DNA from: Desmodesmus armatus
Taxonomy: Eukaryota; Chlorophyta; Chlorophyceae; Sphaeropleales; Scenedesmaceae
NCBI GenBank assembly: GCA_007449985.2
Contig: VIIQ02000126.1
Location: forward strand, 44,638 to 108,637
Direction of reading: 5' to 3'
DNA: 64,000 nt
Positions 21,805-35,259 of this stretch are shown piece by piece; positions within the stretch are counted from its first letter, which is position 1, and every line of letters starts with the position of its first letter. A program made the translations under genes and the position numbers. Below the pieces are notes generated by a model. It did not search any database. It had not been told where the DNA came from and was given only the letters and a program-made list of their open reading frames with translations.

Positions 21805-23925
21805 CTAAAGCAGCTTCAGCAAGGCTGCTGCAAAGTCCTGCTTGTTGCCGGCTGCAGCTGCGGCCTGCAGGCTCTTGTAGGCCTCCTTAGCAGCATTGAA
21901 GAGTTTAGAGTTGGGCTTGAGTGACTCCATGTGCTCCCTGCAGGACGCACGCGACACACAGGTGGTATGTTCAGTGTTTGTAAGGACAGCACCAAGAAGC
22001 TTCTTGCGGCGAGAGTCACTCCATCCTCATTGTGCTGCAAGAGCTCGGGCTTCACAGTGCTGGTCTTTATGTGAATGTGCAACTACAAAGCAGGATGCTC
22101 AAGCAGCTCTGCCCAGCACTTGTCAGTTGGAAACTTTCCAAGTGAAGTGACTGACATATAATATATATAATAACAATACTACTATTAATGTAGTCCTGGC
22201 AAACTGCACCGGGCCCAGGCTTGAGCAGGATGTTGCTCGGCTTGAGGTCCCTGCGAGGAGTCGATAACCACATGACTGTCACAAAAGGGGCCTCAGAACA
22301 TGAGATGCAGCTGCTGTACATGATATGCATCATGCACAGCAGGCAGTGCCTCAAGATGAGCAGACACACAGCTCAAACAGGCGACACTGCCAGCACAGGT
22401 AGTACCTACGCTGTCGGCAGTACGGCAGTGCGACATAGTAAGCGTCACGGCAGCACACACAAGTCGTCCAAAAACCGCTCTAGCAAGCATGGTCACACTG
22501 AGGTACCTCACATGTGCAAGATGCCAATCTCATGCAGGGCGGCCAGGGCCTTGGCCAGCTGGAACGCCAGGTACACCAACTCTGTCCTGCCGAGCAGCCG
22601 CATCCTGAGCAGCCTTTGTAGGTTGCCCTCCATCAGCTCCAGCTCCAAAAAGGGCACGACCCAGAACAATCGCCCTTCGCCTGTGGGGGACAATCACCGA
22701 TCAAAGCTGCAGACAGTGACTTTTTGCATACACTGTTGGGGCAGAAGCCCGCACCCCAGCCAAACAACTGCACACTGCCTCCAACCCAGTGCTGGACCTC
22801 ATTCACACAAGCACCCCCCCCCCCCCCCAGGTGATCAGCAGCTACCCCCCCCCCCCGCCCCGGATTCGATTGGCGGCAAACAAGCGGTCAACTGGCAGCA
22901 AACAAGCAAGCTAAGACCGATGCACATGCACGTCACTTACCGTCAGGGATGGCCACCATCTGCTCCGCTTGCTGCTTGGTGTAGCGACCACTGCTGACCA
23001 GCACCTCCCTGATGTACTCTGCCTCGCCCTGCTGCAGCTCGAGAGCTTCACCCTTCAGCACCTCCTCACTGGCTGCGACTGCTGGCCTTGACACAGGACT
23101 GATGGGCACATAGAATGCCCCTGCGCTGACTGCCTTGATGACATGGTGGTGCCCGGCAACCACCACATCACTGGCGTTGGGTGCTGCTGCTGCCTCGTGG
23201 ACCCTGGCCGAGCCCACCAGCTCCTGGATCATGCTCTCGATGGAGTGCGGAGTGGCCGTGGTACTGGCCTGCACCACGCGCTTTTCAAGCGCAAACTTGA
23301 TGGCTGAGGTACGCTGCTGCTGGCCCTCCACCACGTTGGCCTCAAAGACCACACCAAACCCATCACCCCCCAGGCGTCGCAGCTAGCTTGGTGCTGAGGG
23401 CTGAGGGCAGGGGGTCCTGGCTGTGACTGCCCCAGTGCAGGGCAATGAGGTCAACAGCCTGCAGGCAGTCAGGGGCAAGATCTTGTCAGCAGAGGTGGCA
23501 GGGGTGCAGGGAGCAAGGAGGGAGGGGTGCAAACCAGATGCTGCATTAGTCCCAGGCTCTGAAGCCTGCATCATGCACTCCACCGTGCAGGACTGGGATG
23601 CCTGCGAGGCATGCTTGACTAGCTGTGATAGGCCCCGACGCCCCATCCAGCTTCACCAGCAGACTTGCCGCTAAGGTAGATCATTTGATGCCACACCACA
23701 TGACCAGTCGGTTGAACCCGCTGGACGCAGCACGCACCTTTTCATATCCCTGGCCAAACCAGAACGTGAGCAGGTGTTCCCACTTGTGAGTTAGCGCCTT
23801 GCTCAGGTCCAGCGACGGACCCTGGTACAATGTGGTGAGCATGTCCAGGAATGACAGGTCAACATAGGCTTGTGCAGTGGGTGCCGGTATGGCAAGTAAG
23901 TGTTTGATGCCAGGCGAGTCCGGGG
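21805..23925 (-). CDS. Protein kinase-like gene, C-lobe not resolved
   Basis: Two exons fit a kinase domain with matching phases: 23382-22941 (glycine loop LRRLGGDGFGVVFEA, then SAIKFALEK supplying the ATP-binding lysine) and 22680-22512 (LELELMEGNLQRLL, LAKALAALHEIGILH). They splice to an exon starting at 22250 that gives MDLKPSNILLKPGPG, so the catalytic loop reads H-M-D instead of H-R-D, with the catalytic Asp, Lys and Asn kept. I find no DFG or APE motif downstream. The last candidate exon (21937-21805, EHMESLKPNSKLFNAAKEAYK...KLL, stop TAG) may belong to this gene, but its phase does not fit my donor. Upstream, 23925-23738 (VDLSFLDMLTTLYQGPSLDL...) looks like another exon. Predicted Ser/Thr kinase or pseudokinase; true limits uncertain. 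Confidence 0.6.
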
Positions 23926-24135
23926 CTCAGGGGCCTCTGCAAGCAACAGCATGAAAGCATGCACCCAATGAACATTTTGGAGTTGCCAGGAAGGACATGC
24001 CAGAGGTAGACCTGATTCATTCTACAAGGCATGCTTGTTGCATATCCCCATCAGACCATATCTCCCCAAGCTGCGTGGTTTTGATCTGCAAGGCTGGCGC
24101 AACTGCCGATGCGTAGCTGTTCTACGTACATGTAT

Positions 24136-25575
<1,440 letters not shown>

Positions 25576-25585
25576 CTGCCGAGCA

Positions 25586-25860
25586 GGCATAATAATAATA
25601 ATAATAATAATAATAATGCTTCAGGGCCCCCTCCTAACCCAGTAACGCCATAGGATTACCTCCCATTGGCTTCACGCCCTGTAAGGACGGCGGGGTCTAC
25701 CCCTCCTGACACACACTCCAAGCATTATTATCACACGGGGTGACACTTGGTAGAGGCAAAGTGCCCAAATCCTCTACCCCTCACTGAGGCCCCACAAGGG
25801 ACACAGGCCACTCAGTAAGACGGACATTGTTGCCAATGCCCCAAAGAGAGACCTTGCTGC
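25586..25860 (-). mobile_element. Probable 5'-truncated non-LTR retrotransposon 3' end with (ATT)n tail
   Basis: Sequence present after duplication copy 1 but absent after copy 2. Read on the minus strand it is ~235 bp of unique, C/G-balanced sequence ending GGGGCCCTGAAGC followed by about ten ATT units (25588-25618 on the plus strand). A unique 3' UTR with a microsatellite tail is the structure of many algal LINE insertions. No target-site duplication could be defined and no ORF is present, so this is inference. Confidence 0.4.
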
Positions 25861-26135
25861 GGGTGGGATGCCGTGCTCCTGCTGCTACTGCTGCTTCTGT
25901 TGGTGACGGTGAGCCTGGCACGGCATGCCATGCTGTACTACAGTTGCTGCGGTTGCTGCTACTGCTGCTGCTTTGGTGGTGATGGTGAGCTGCATGGCAG
26001 GGCCTGCCGTGCAGCTGTTGCTGCTGCTGCTGATGGTGGTGAGCTACCAGGCAGGGCTCGCCGCGCTGTTGCTGCTGATGGTGACGAGCTGCGTGGCGTG
26101 GCCGGCCATGCTGCGCCTGCCGTCATGCGGCCGCT
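25861..26135 (+). repeat. Extra minisatellite units upstream of duplication copy 2
   Basis: More units of the GAGCTGC.TGGCAGGGC.TGCCGT minisatellite (GTGAGCCTGGCACGGCATGCC, GGTGAGCTGCATGGCAGGGC and others) precede the region aligned with copy 1, so the array is longer at this end (25861-26480 overall). Confidence 0.75.
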
Positions 26136-26252
26136 GTTGCTCCTGTTGGTGATGAGCTGCCAGGCAAGGCCTTCCATGCTGCTGCTGCTGCTTTTGTTGC
26201 TGCTGCTGCTGATGGTGACAAGCTGCCAGGCAGGGCATGCCGTCATGCGGCG

Positions 26253-26283
<31 letters not shown>

Positions 26284-26976
26284 GTGACGAGCTGCCTGGC
26301 AGGGCATGCCGTGTTGCTGTTGCTGTTGATGTTGCTACTGATAGTGGTGATGGTGCGCCGCCTGGCAGGGCCTGCCGTGCTGCTGCAATCGCTGGTGGAT
26401 GGTGGGTTGCCAAGCAAGTCCTGCCGTGCTGCTGCTGCTGGTGGTGATGGTGGTGGTGAGCCACCTCGGAATGCCTGCTGTGTATCAGCTACTACTGGTG
26501 CTTGCTGCACCAGGCCGTAGGACCCTGGTGACTGCAGCTGCACTGCACAAGCCTCCAACTGCACCAAGGCACAGGACAGCAAAGTATTGGTAGCAAAACC
26601 GTACAGCCAAGTCAGCGCTTGCATGGCTGGCTGCACCCCAACCAGAATATCCGCAGCCGCTTGTAGCCGCCAGCCGCCGCCGCCGCCGCGTGTAACCGAA
26701 GCGAGGCAATCACCGTGTAGTGCTCCTCAGGAGGATTCCGGAGCACTTTTGCTCGAACCAGTCAGACCTGTAGTGGCAAAGTTATGGCACTCACCAGATA
26801 TGGGGTCGAACTGGTACGGTTCCGCAATCGGCAGTGACGCGTTCCAGAAACGTAATTGCGCAAAGCAGGGGACCGTATGATACTCACGGCAAGGATTTGG
26901 TGCAATTTCGCTCGCACCAATCAGACATGTACTGCCAGCAGCATGCTAGGCAATGGCAGCGACAACCACAGTGGGT

Positions 26977-27031
<55 letters not shown>

Positions 27032-27430
27032 CACTTTGCAGAAACAACAGCCGTTGCCACAGCAATAACGTTGATGGGTCAGCAACAACAGCCGCAACCA
27101 GGCACCGGCGGTAGCGGCATGAGCAGCGTCAGCAGCAGCGGCTCCTGCAACAATGGCGAAAGCAATGGCGGAAGCCATGCCGACAACCACGCCACCACTA
27201 GCCATCTGACCAACAAGCTGCACTCATGCTCACGATGATCACTGAGATCACCATGCTGTTGCAGCTGGGGAAGCCATCTCAGCTGTTGGCAGCAACAGCT
27301 GCGCAGGTGGTGAAGCTGACCGCTCCCGCTGCGCTGTGTGCTGAGGCTGCTGAGGGGTCTCACCCTGTCCTAGGAGCACACCAGCTTGCTGCGGCCCGCT
27401 GTGCTGTCGCTGCTGCTGGTGGTGACCGTG
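26136..27430. repeat. Copy 2 of the 2-kb direct duplication (short CAG tract)
   Basis: Matches 24136-25575 with scattered substitutions (e.g. GGTGGCGG/GGTAGCGG near 27110, GGAAGCAATG/GGAAGCCATG near 27173), implying a fairly recent event. The CAG tract spans 26978-27032, about 140 bp shorter than in copy 1. Similarity ends near GGTGGTGACC(T/G)TGGGCTG. Confidence 0.9.
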
Positions 27431-27624
27431 GGCTGACACCACCAGCCAGTCTCCTGAGTCAGTTCTAGTGGCATCAAGGCCCAAGCTGTGCTCTGCACTG
27501 CCTAGTCCTGGCTGCATACTGGGGCATGTGCTGAGCGCAACTGTGCTGGTTGATGGCGGCTGGGTTTGTTGTCCTTTTGTCTCACTGATTGTATGGCTCA
27601 TCCTTGCTGCCACTAACTGTGCAG

Positions 27625-27702
27625 GACCCAGATGACGAGCCTGTGTGGCGCCAGCTGTGCAATTACGTCAACACAGTGCTTTGTGTTCACGACAAACCCT
27701 AA
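27625..27702 (+). pseudogene. Orphan terminal exon of the F-box-like/LRR family
   Basis: CTGTGCAG precedes GACCCAGATGACGAGCCTGT..., giving DPDDEPVWRQLCNYVNTV and a stop at 27700-27702. The same exon (G/A-P-G-D/G-E-P-V-W-R-Q-L-L) closes all three LRR genes at 34036, 41298 and 43377. No LRR-coding sequence precedes it here, so it is a stranded exon or the remnant of a gene displaced by the 24-27 kb duplication. Confidence 0.65.
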
Positions 27703-27851
27703 ACATGTCGCATATTGGGGGACCGCAACACCAACAAGGTGGTGAGTCAGGTCAGCAATAGGGGTTGTTTTTGGTGGCTACTACTAGCGCGCCTGAGACT
27801 GGACGGCCGCCCCTTGCTGCGTGCTTTTGGGACCCCCAAGCTGCGCAGCCT

Positions 27852-27903
<52 letters not shown>

Positions 27904-30900
27904 TATGGTCCCTTCACCCTGGACGCACACGTGGCTGGCCAGACCTCCCAGTTGCGGCATGTTTTGTAATGCGTCTCAGACATGCCTTCCAACAGCTGCC
28001 ATGTGCCGGTGCCTTACTAACCTATCGTGTCCTGCTGCGTCGTGCTGTGCAGTGGTGTTGTAGGCCAGTCTGGTTGCACATCTGTGCCCTTGCCCTGCCT
28101 GCCAGCCTGGAGGCTCCAAGCAGCACCCAGCAGTACCAGCAGCAGCAAGTGGTGGCAGCATTCAACAGCAGCTGCAACGGGTGGGGGTTGCGGGTGCAGC
28201 CTGCATCATTTTTAGCCCTTTGTCTTTTGATCAAGCAGATTCCAGTGGATGGAGGATGTGGGGCGACACTGTGGGCACTAGGTTTACGGAGGGGTGCACT
28301 CCAGCAGGGTGTGTTGTGTTATGAACTCTTCCCATTGTATCTTGGCCTTGACTTGGCGGCCTCTTCTGTTGGCCATCTTGGGGCACTGCTGCATTGCGCA
28401 GCTTTTGTTGTATGCAGCAAAACCTCAGGAGCAGCAGCAGCAGAGGGAGGAGGAGGAGGGTTGCGCCCACTCCTGGCAGGGAGATTTGGACTGTGGGGAG
28501 GGGCATGATTTGAATATTGTAGTTGTGCTGTCAACTGTGAGCATACGCAGGATCGTCTGGATCCCAAGGTGACATAGTTTGCCTCTGTGTGCATGTTGCA
28601 TGGATCGTCTTGGAAACCGTCTCATGTTCCTTTGCACCTGTGGTTGCTGTTGCGGCTGCACTCACTTGAGATGCAACACTCATGTTGTACTGTCGCACCG
28701 CGTGTTTCAGACTCAAATCTCCACACCTGAACAAGCTGAAGGCTACTTCATGTGTAGTCAAAATGATCCAGAGCATTGGGGGTGCCTCCCTTAGTGATGC
28801 GGCTTGAGTCAGTGCAGCAATGGCATTGTGATGCAGGGTAAGTCTCACAGCTTTATCACATGTTCAAACGGCAAACCTTGGAACCAGCGCACTTGAACAT
28901 ATATGAGACCGTTGGGATTGCTTGCACGCAAGTGGCCATTGCTTGTTGGGTTGACTTGTACAGCTGATTAGTCTGGGTTGGGATGGCAACAGCCTGTCGT
29001 GCACAGAACACCACTGGCGTCCGGGACGCTCAGCACAGCACATCCATGCTGCGCCCCCTTCCCACACAGACACAAAGCGTGGCAATTGCTGCTCTACATG
29101 TGCACACTCAAACTACAGACCTGGGCGGCACCCTTTGATCCCTCAGTAAACTCTCCTCAGTAAACTTTTGACCGCAAAGTCAATTTGTGACTGGCCAGTA
29201 GTGTGACACTCTGTCAGATGACCAGCCGGGTGTGGAGCTGGGCTCGGACCATATGCAGGCCTTGACACGCTTGAGTGTGTTTGCATGCAGTGGACCAGCA
29301 GCACATCGCGGCGTCACTGAAATGCTTCTGCAGCAGAGTGGCATCAGCGAACGCAGATCCATATGACCTGCAGGCGCTTTGCACCAGTCCTGCTAGCGCA
29401 TGTCGTGCACCTCAACATGACCGCCCTCATTGGTGACACACCCACAACCTCAACACAATGTTTGCCCAGGCACACCCCAATCGCACACAGGCACACAAAC
29501 TATGCTTTCTCGGCACACTAGTGCTGCTCTTGAAGTGCTGCTCTGCTCAAGCAGACCCGGCTGCAGCACGGCCCTGCAACCCATAATGCACGGGCCGTGA
29601 TTCACAACTATGTGTGGATGCTACCACAGCCAAGAGTGACTGGCATGTACACGGTAAGTGCAGCATCATATGCGCACAAGCCCTTCATGTGCGCACAAAA
29701 CCCATAAGCTGTGCAGCACCCCAACAACCCAATACGGCAGCAGAGTGCCAGCCTGCCACAGCAGAAATCACAGCCGCTGCCTGCTGCTGCATCGTTCTAA
29801 GGCTCTGTTCTGCCCTCCAGCACCACCATGCCACAGCCGCCTGCTGTCAAATTGTTGGTGAGTCTTGCCGCACTGCTGCATGCCACATCTTGGGTGGGGC
29901 ACAATGCTCAAGCTGCAGTTGCGGGACTGCTGTGTTTGCCACTGCTGCTGCCAGCACCACGTTGGGCATAGGTGACCAAGTTGGGTGTTGACGCTGTGGG
30001 ACATGCCCGTTGACTGCAGCCGGAGCTTCCTGCAGGAGCACATAGAAGGATACAGCAGGTGACCGCGTCTGCATAACACCAGGTGTGCTCAACTGGGACA
30101 ACTCAGCGATGGCACTGACTAGCCCAATGCTCTGCAAGTGGTGGCGGCTCTGTGGGACACTGGGACTGCTGCAGAGGTGGCTGGGAGGTGTTTTGAGTGC
30201 TGACGGCAGAGAGTCGTGAGCTGTCACACTGTGCACAAGCCAGTTGCAGGCCCACATGGCATTCTCTGTGATACATCAACCCAGCACACACACTTGGGAG
30301 CTGACCACCCTACCTGTCTTTATGGCTTGTTCAACCATTGACAGTGTCGCCATTGAGCAGCCCCAGCAGCGCCCAAAGGTGGCCCCCGGGCGGTGTCTCC
30401 TCTATGCTTCCAGCTAGCAAATCTGCACAAACCACACCGCAGCACATCAAAAAGAAATTAGCACCAATTCCAGGTTGCTGGTGCTGCACCAACATGCAGT
30501 GCATGCACCTCCTCAGGTACCTGTGGTTGCTGCCAACCAAACCCATCCTTACATCACTCTTCTGCTATTGTCAGCACGACATGCGGCATGGCATGCGCGA
30601 TCAAACATCATCAGTGTCACACACCCAGCACACGCTTGCAGTCCACCATACCTGACGTTTGATGTGAACTGTTGGCAGCACCACCAGCACCACAAAGGCG
30701 ACCCCTGGGTGGTGTCCTGTCCTTGATCCAGGCTGGTAGACCTGCAACCATCACGCCACAGCACAGCAAAGCACACAGCAGTATGGCTCCGGGTTGCTGA
30801 TGCTGAGCCAACATGCAGTGCATGCAGTGCCTGTGTTTGCTGCCAACAAAGCATTTTGTACAGCACTTATCTGCTGTGGCCAGCACACCAATGCCAGAAG

Positions 30901-32149
30901 TACCACACAGTTGTGCACCCTTATATTGACAGCCCAGCTCAAGAGCAGCTCCCCTACCTGGTATAATCAGCCACAACAGTCAAACCTTGCCGACACATGC
31001 TGCGCAACACAAATCAAGGCTGCATTCACGCCAGCTGCTGCAGTTGCTCATCCACTGTGTGCAACCTGCACAGCCATCAGCCGCCGTTCCCACAGCCCAT
31101 CACATCCCTGGCAGTTGCATTACTGCCTCGCGCTGCTGCCATGGTCTGCCCTGTGGCACACAGCACGAGGAGCACAACAGAGGCACGGGCATGGTGGGTT
31201 GGTGGTTGACAATGCTGCTGGAGGGACACAAGAGCTAAAAAGTACCTGAGTACCTGTGCATTGATGGCAAGGGAGGGAGATGCTGATGCTGGCGCCCCCA
31301 GGAAGCATCCAGCAGGCAAAAGCACCTGTAGACAGGGATAGAGGCCAGAGCCAACCCTCCAACAGCTGCGTGGATCCTGGGCATCAGCACCAATTGTCAA
31401 CATCAACATGGCATATGTGTGCATTCCATAACGGCCCTCATGCTGACCACTCCCGCAGGTCAGCTGATCACAGAGGCACTGATATGGGGGCAGGCATTGC
31501 CCACAGCTTGCGATCAATCTGCATGAGGCAGAAGCTGTTGCCACACCGCTCTGTTTTGACCTGGCTGAGCTGCACTGGCACATCAAGCACTATATGGTGC
31601 TTTGATTGTGATGTACACTGCTGCACGTCTGCTTCATCGCACCTGCAGGTCTTCATGCATCCTGAAGGTCCTGCTCTGCACCACCCCCCGCCATGCCTCC
31701 AGCAGCTTCTATGCATGGGCCTGATGCGGCTGCTAGTGCTGCTTCGAGGTCTCCCACAACAGTCATGGGGCAGCTACAATTCTGCATGCCATGTGTTCGA
31801 TCAAGTGTGCTTGGCTTGGTTGATCAGTGGAGTGTGTGCAACAGAAAGGGCAGAGAGGCCCAAGCTCTGGAGGACGGAATGTCGATATTGTACCGCGCAA
31901 TGTTTATGTCCTTGGGACCAGGACTTCAGCCTATCCGGCTGATCCGTCATGTCACATGACTCATCTGCCACATGCGGGTGAGGGAGGGTCAACTTACGCA
32001 TATCTCGATGAGTTGCCTAAATACTGCTGCGAGGATCAAGTCATCATATCAGTCCGTGCCAAGAGGGACGTCCCTCAGCTCTTTTGACCCGTCTGTCAGC
32101 CAGTTACAGGCCTGTCCCTCAATTCATCCTGCACGGTTTTCTGAGTGGC
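27703..32149. other. Long region without a convincing gene
   Basis: Plus strand: only an (AGC)n run at 27854-27903. Minus strand: isolated exon-like pieces flanked by splice-like sites, namely 31325-31254 (VLLPAGCFLGAPASASPSLA, phase 0/0) then 31150-31077 (GQTMAAARGSNATARD, stop), and a piece after a CTCCTGCAG acceptor near 30031 (EAPAAVNGHVPQRQHP..., stop near 29847). I cannot join them into a model or name them. Confidence 0.3.
30340..30880. repeat. Diverged tandem duplication, ~320-bp unit
   Basis: TTGCTG(G/A)TGCTG.(A/G)CCAACATGCAGTGCATGCA recurs at ~30475 and ~30795. In both units it is preceded by a GCAGATTTGCTAG / GCAGGTCTACCAG segment (minus strand) and by the (C/A)GGGG.C.CCTTTG block, and followed by TTGCTGCCAACCAAAC/TTGCTGCCAACAAAGC. 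Confidence 0.65.
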
Positions 32150-34245
32150 ATGGAGTCCGTTGTCAGAGCATCTAGAGACCCCATCGGGAGGTTAGCACCA
32201 TCCTTGCTGCTGGCCCTGCCAGACCCTTGTTTGCTGGCAGTGCTGCGCTGCTGTGCAGTAGATGACCAGCGCAGCCTGTTCAGCGCTGCCAGGGCTCACA
32301 GCAGGCTGCACCAGGCAGCTGTGCTGGCAGCATGCAGCATTAGAGCAGCGACCAGCCAGCAGAAACAGCTGGAGTCCTGCTGTGCGCACGTCAGCAAACA
32401 TGGCCAGCACGTGAACACCATCAGCATCATCATACCCAAGATCCTACCTCTCCCATTCATCCCAATCATCCCTAGAAAACCCAGAAGCCCCAGGACCTCC
32501 CTCTGCTCACCAGACTTGAGCAGGGCGAGTTGCGTCAGCAGCTGCAGCAGCGCCAGGGCGGCCAGGCCGTGCTGGCAAACCTCATTCGGATACTGAAGTG
32601 CCGGCAGCTGCAGGACCTCCCCCTGCTCAACGATGACGAGGGGTTGGAGGCAGTGCTGACCCGTATGCCCAAACTGCAGCACCTCAGCATCAACAATCCG
32701 GGCAGGAGCTTCTGGTTGTTTAGGTGCAGTGATGTCCTGCAGCGGCTGCAGCACCTGACACACCTGGAGCTGGGAGGGTGCAGCTTGTTCGATCCCCTCA
32801 GCCTGCAGCACCTGACAGGGCTTACCAAGCTGCAGGAGCTGCGGCTGGCTCCCACACTGGCCACGATCACGGCCAGCATGTTGGCAGGGCTGCAGCTCTT
32901 GACCCGCCTGGACATTGGGACCGGTGTTGGTACTGAGTTTGAGCCAGCTGTGCTGGAGGGCAAAAGCAACCTGCAGCACCTGGGGTTGAAGAGCGCCAGG
33001 ATTGTCAAAACATCGAGTATGGGGCAGCTGTTGTCCCACCTGCAGGACCTGCAGCAGATGACTTGCCTGAGCTTGGCGCGATGTCGGGAAGGTATTCACA
33101 GCATCCCCCCGGCAGCTGCCTATGCAGCCTTGACAGCCAGCAGCAAGCTGCAGCACCTTGACATCAGCCAGTGGGAGTTGACAGAAGGGGCCTGGAAGGA
33201 CATCTTCCCTAAGGGCAGGCGCCTGCCACATCTGCGCACCATTGTTGCCAAAGGCGTCAGGGAGCAATCATGGGGAAGTTCTACCAGCTACCCTGCAGTG
33301 GCCCCTTTCGGCGACAACCTCGCCAGCTGCTGCCCTGGCTTGGCTTCTTTGAAGCTGGAGGGCTTGGCACATTATGGACGGGAGCTGCCAGCACTGCAGG
33401 AGCTCAGCGGGCTGCGGGAGCTGCACCTACTAGAAGGTGTGCTGAAGTCGAAGGCCATGGACGAGCTGTGTAAGCTGACAGGGCTGCAGGGGCTGCATTT
33501 GGGCAATGCACGTGGCTATCAGGGCCAGGCTGGTGTGCTGCTGCGGCTGACACAGCTGCAGCAGCTGACAGAGCTCAAGTATGGCAACCTGTGGCATGAG
33601 ACAGCACCGCCTTTTCACCTGCAGCAGGTAAGCAGCAACAAGGTCCTGCGCAGTGCGCTGCGCCGGATGGTATGAGCACAGCACACACGCTGTGAGAGAC
33701 GCATGGTTCTGCAGCACAGCAGCTGCTGTGAGGGATTTCCAGTTGACTGTGCCGGCCTTTGCAATGACTGCATCTACGACTGTTTTGACACGCATGGCAT
33801 CATCGCTGCGGCCATTACAAACAGAAGTACGGCATGTAGCTGCTGGCTGCCACACTTGAGTGTTGCACTGACACATGTGTGGCGCCTTGTTATGACTCGC
33901 CCATAATGGCGCTGTGGTGCAACGCCACCCAACTGCCCCATCACGCTGACTTAGCTGACTCAGAATGATTCATCATGATTCTCAAGGGCTTTCACTGACC
34001 TTCTTGCTGTGGCCGTGCTATGCTGTGCTGTGCAGGGCCCTGGCGATGAGCCTGTGTGGCGCCAACTGCTGCGCCACCACCTGAACCACAACGACCCAAC
34101 AGCAGGCGACTGCGGGACTGGCAGAGTGACGGGCAGCAGTGCAGTCTCTGGGCCTCGCCTGTTGGCAGCAAGCCACTTTGTCGTCACAACGGTCTGCCAA
34201 GTTGACTGTTTCGCTCAAGCACTGGCCTGGTTGTATGCACGGTAG
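32150..34245 (+). CDS. F-box-like / leucine-rich repeat protein A (frame-broken)
   Basis: The ATG at 32150 opens MESVVRASRDPIGRLAP, then an F-box-like helix pair (LPDPCLLAVLRCCAVDD, RSLFSAARAHSRLHQAA) and KHGQHVNTIS. The frame then changes by -1 around 32470-32540: the LRR part continues as QDLPLLTRLEQGELRQQLQQ... to 33627 with many LQxLTxLxL units. Relative to gene B (39086) the segment just after GQHVN is also shortened, so this looks like a damaged locus, although a ~65-base intron (GTGAAC...CCCTAG) would also restore the frame. Exon 2 (34036-34245, phase 0) gives GPGDEPVWRQLLRHHLNHND and a diverged tail. F-box/LRR proteins usually choose substrates for SCF ubiquitin ligases; that role here is inference. 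Converges on the gene ending at 35260. Confidence 0.7.
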
Positions 34246-35259
34246 CAGGCATTCAAAGTGCTGCAGGACAGCAACTGTGCTGTGGCTTCAGCTAGGTGAA
34301 GTGGTATGCCATCACGGCTGTTGTGTTTTTTTTTGCCAAAAACCTGTAGCACGGGTCTGCTTGGTTTGATGTGCCTGTGCAACACCGTTTGTGTAGCTTT
34401 TTTGCCTGCATGAGTGACACGGCTGGCAAAGCTGTCATGGTGCAACACTCCATGACCTTGACTGCGGTGTGGCTGCCTGAGGGCCATACACAGCAGCCAT
34501 GGCGTCTGCCTTGGTGCCTTGTCAGCACTATTATCATCATGGTGTTGTGCTACTGCACGCATGCAGTGACTGGTCGTGTGGGCACCAGCAATGCAAGTGC
34601 TGGCCTGGGCTTTGGGGTTTTGGTGTTATATGTGCCAGCTAGGTGATCCAGTACTAGACTGCACTGCACACTTTGACCAACGGGTCCAGACACCTTGCAA
34701 ACTTGCAAGTTGTTGGCGTCGTCTGCTCCAACAGGAAAGCTTTCAATGCTGGGAAGTGTACTCATTTTGACCTTCCTGTTTGAAGTATGCTGGGCAAGGT
34801 GCCGGCTGGCAGTTTTACTAATGAAGCATGATGAACAGGACCTTTTCGTTCGGAACAGAGCCCGCCAGCAGTATATGTGCTGTTGCTGGCGATTGCTACC
34901 ACCACTGCTGGGCATTGAACAGATGACTGTGGATTGTGCCTATAGCTGTGAGCGTGTATCAGCCCTTAGCACCAGAATACTCCAGGCTGTCTTCAATCAT
35001 CATCTGAGGCTCAGCCCCACTCACTCAAGCAGTCTCGTCAAGTTCAGCCACTCAGCAGTTCGTCACTTGATTCAAAATCTGTCACACCGGCAGTCAATCA
35101 GTCAGCAGTCCGACAATCAAACAGTCAGTACTGTCGTAGAGTTCTCTTCAAATCACTCACATCACCCCAAACACAAGTCCACAACAAAGCCAGCAACAGC
35201 ACAGCCAACTGCTGTGCCGCCAGCCATTGCAGCGCACCCTCCCCTCCCAAACGCCACTG
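34246..35259. other. Intergenic region between convergent genes
   Basis: No exon supported. It should hold the 3' UTRs of LRR gene A and the helical-repeat gene. Short A/T-rich patches such as TTTTTTTTTGCC near 34326 are present. No repeat of note. Confidence 0.4.

Noticed and set aside
25861..26480. Long Leu-rich frames resembling multi-pass membrane segments
   Set aside because: They are translations of a CTG/TTG-rich minisatellite whose unit length is a multiple of three; the repeats explain the openness.
32150..33627. Treating LRR gene A as a clean two-exon intact gene with a 65-base intron at the frame change
   Set aside because: The intron would be unusually short with a weak GTGAAC donor, and would remove the conserved VNxI segment found in genes B and C; a frame break with deletion fits better.
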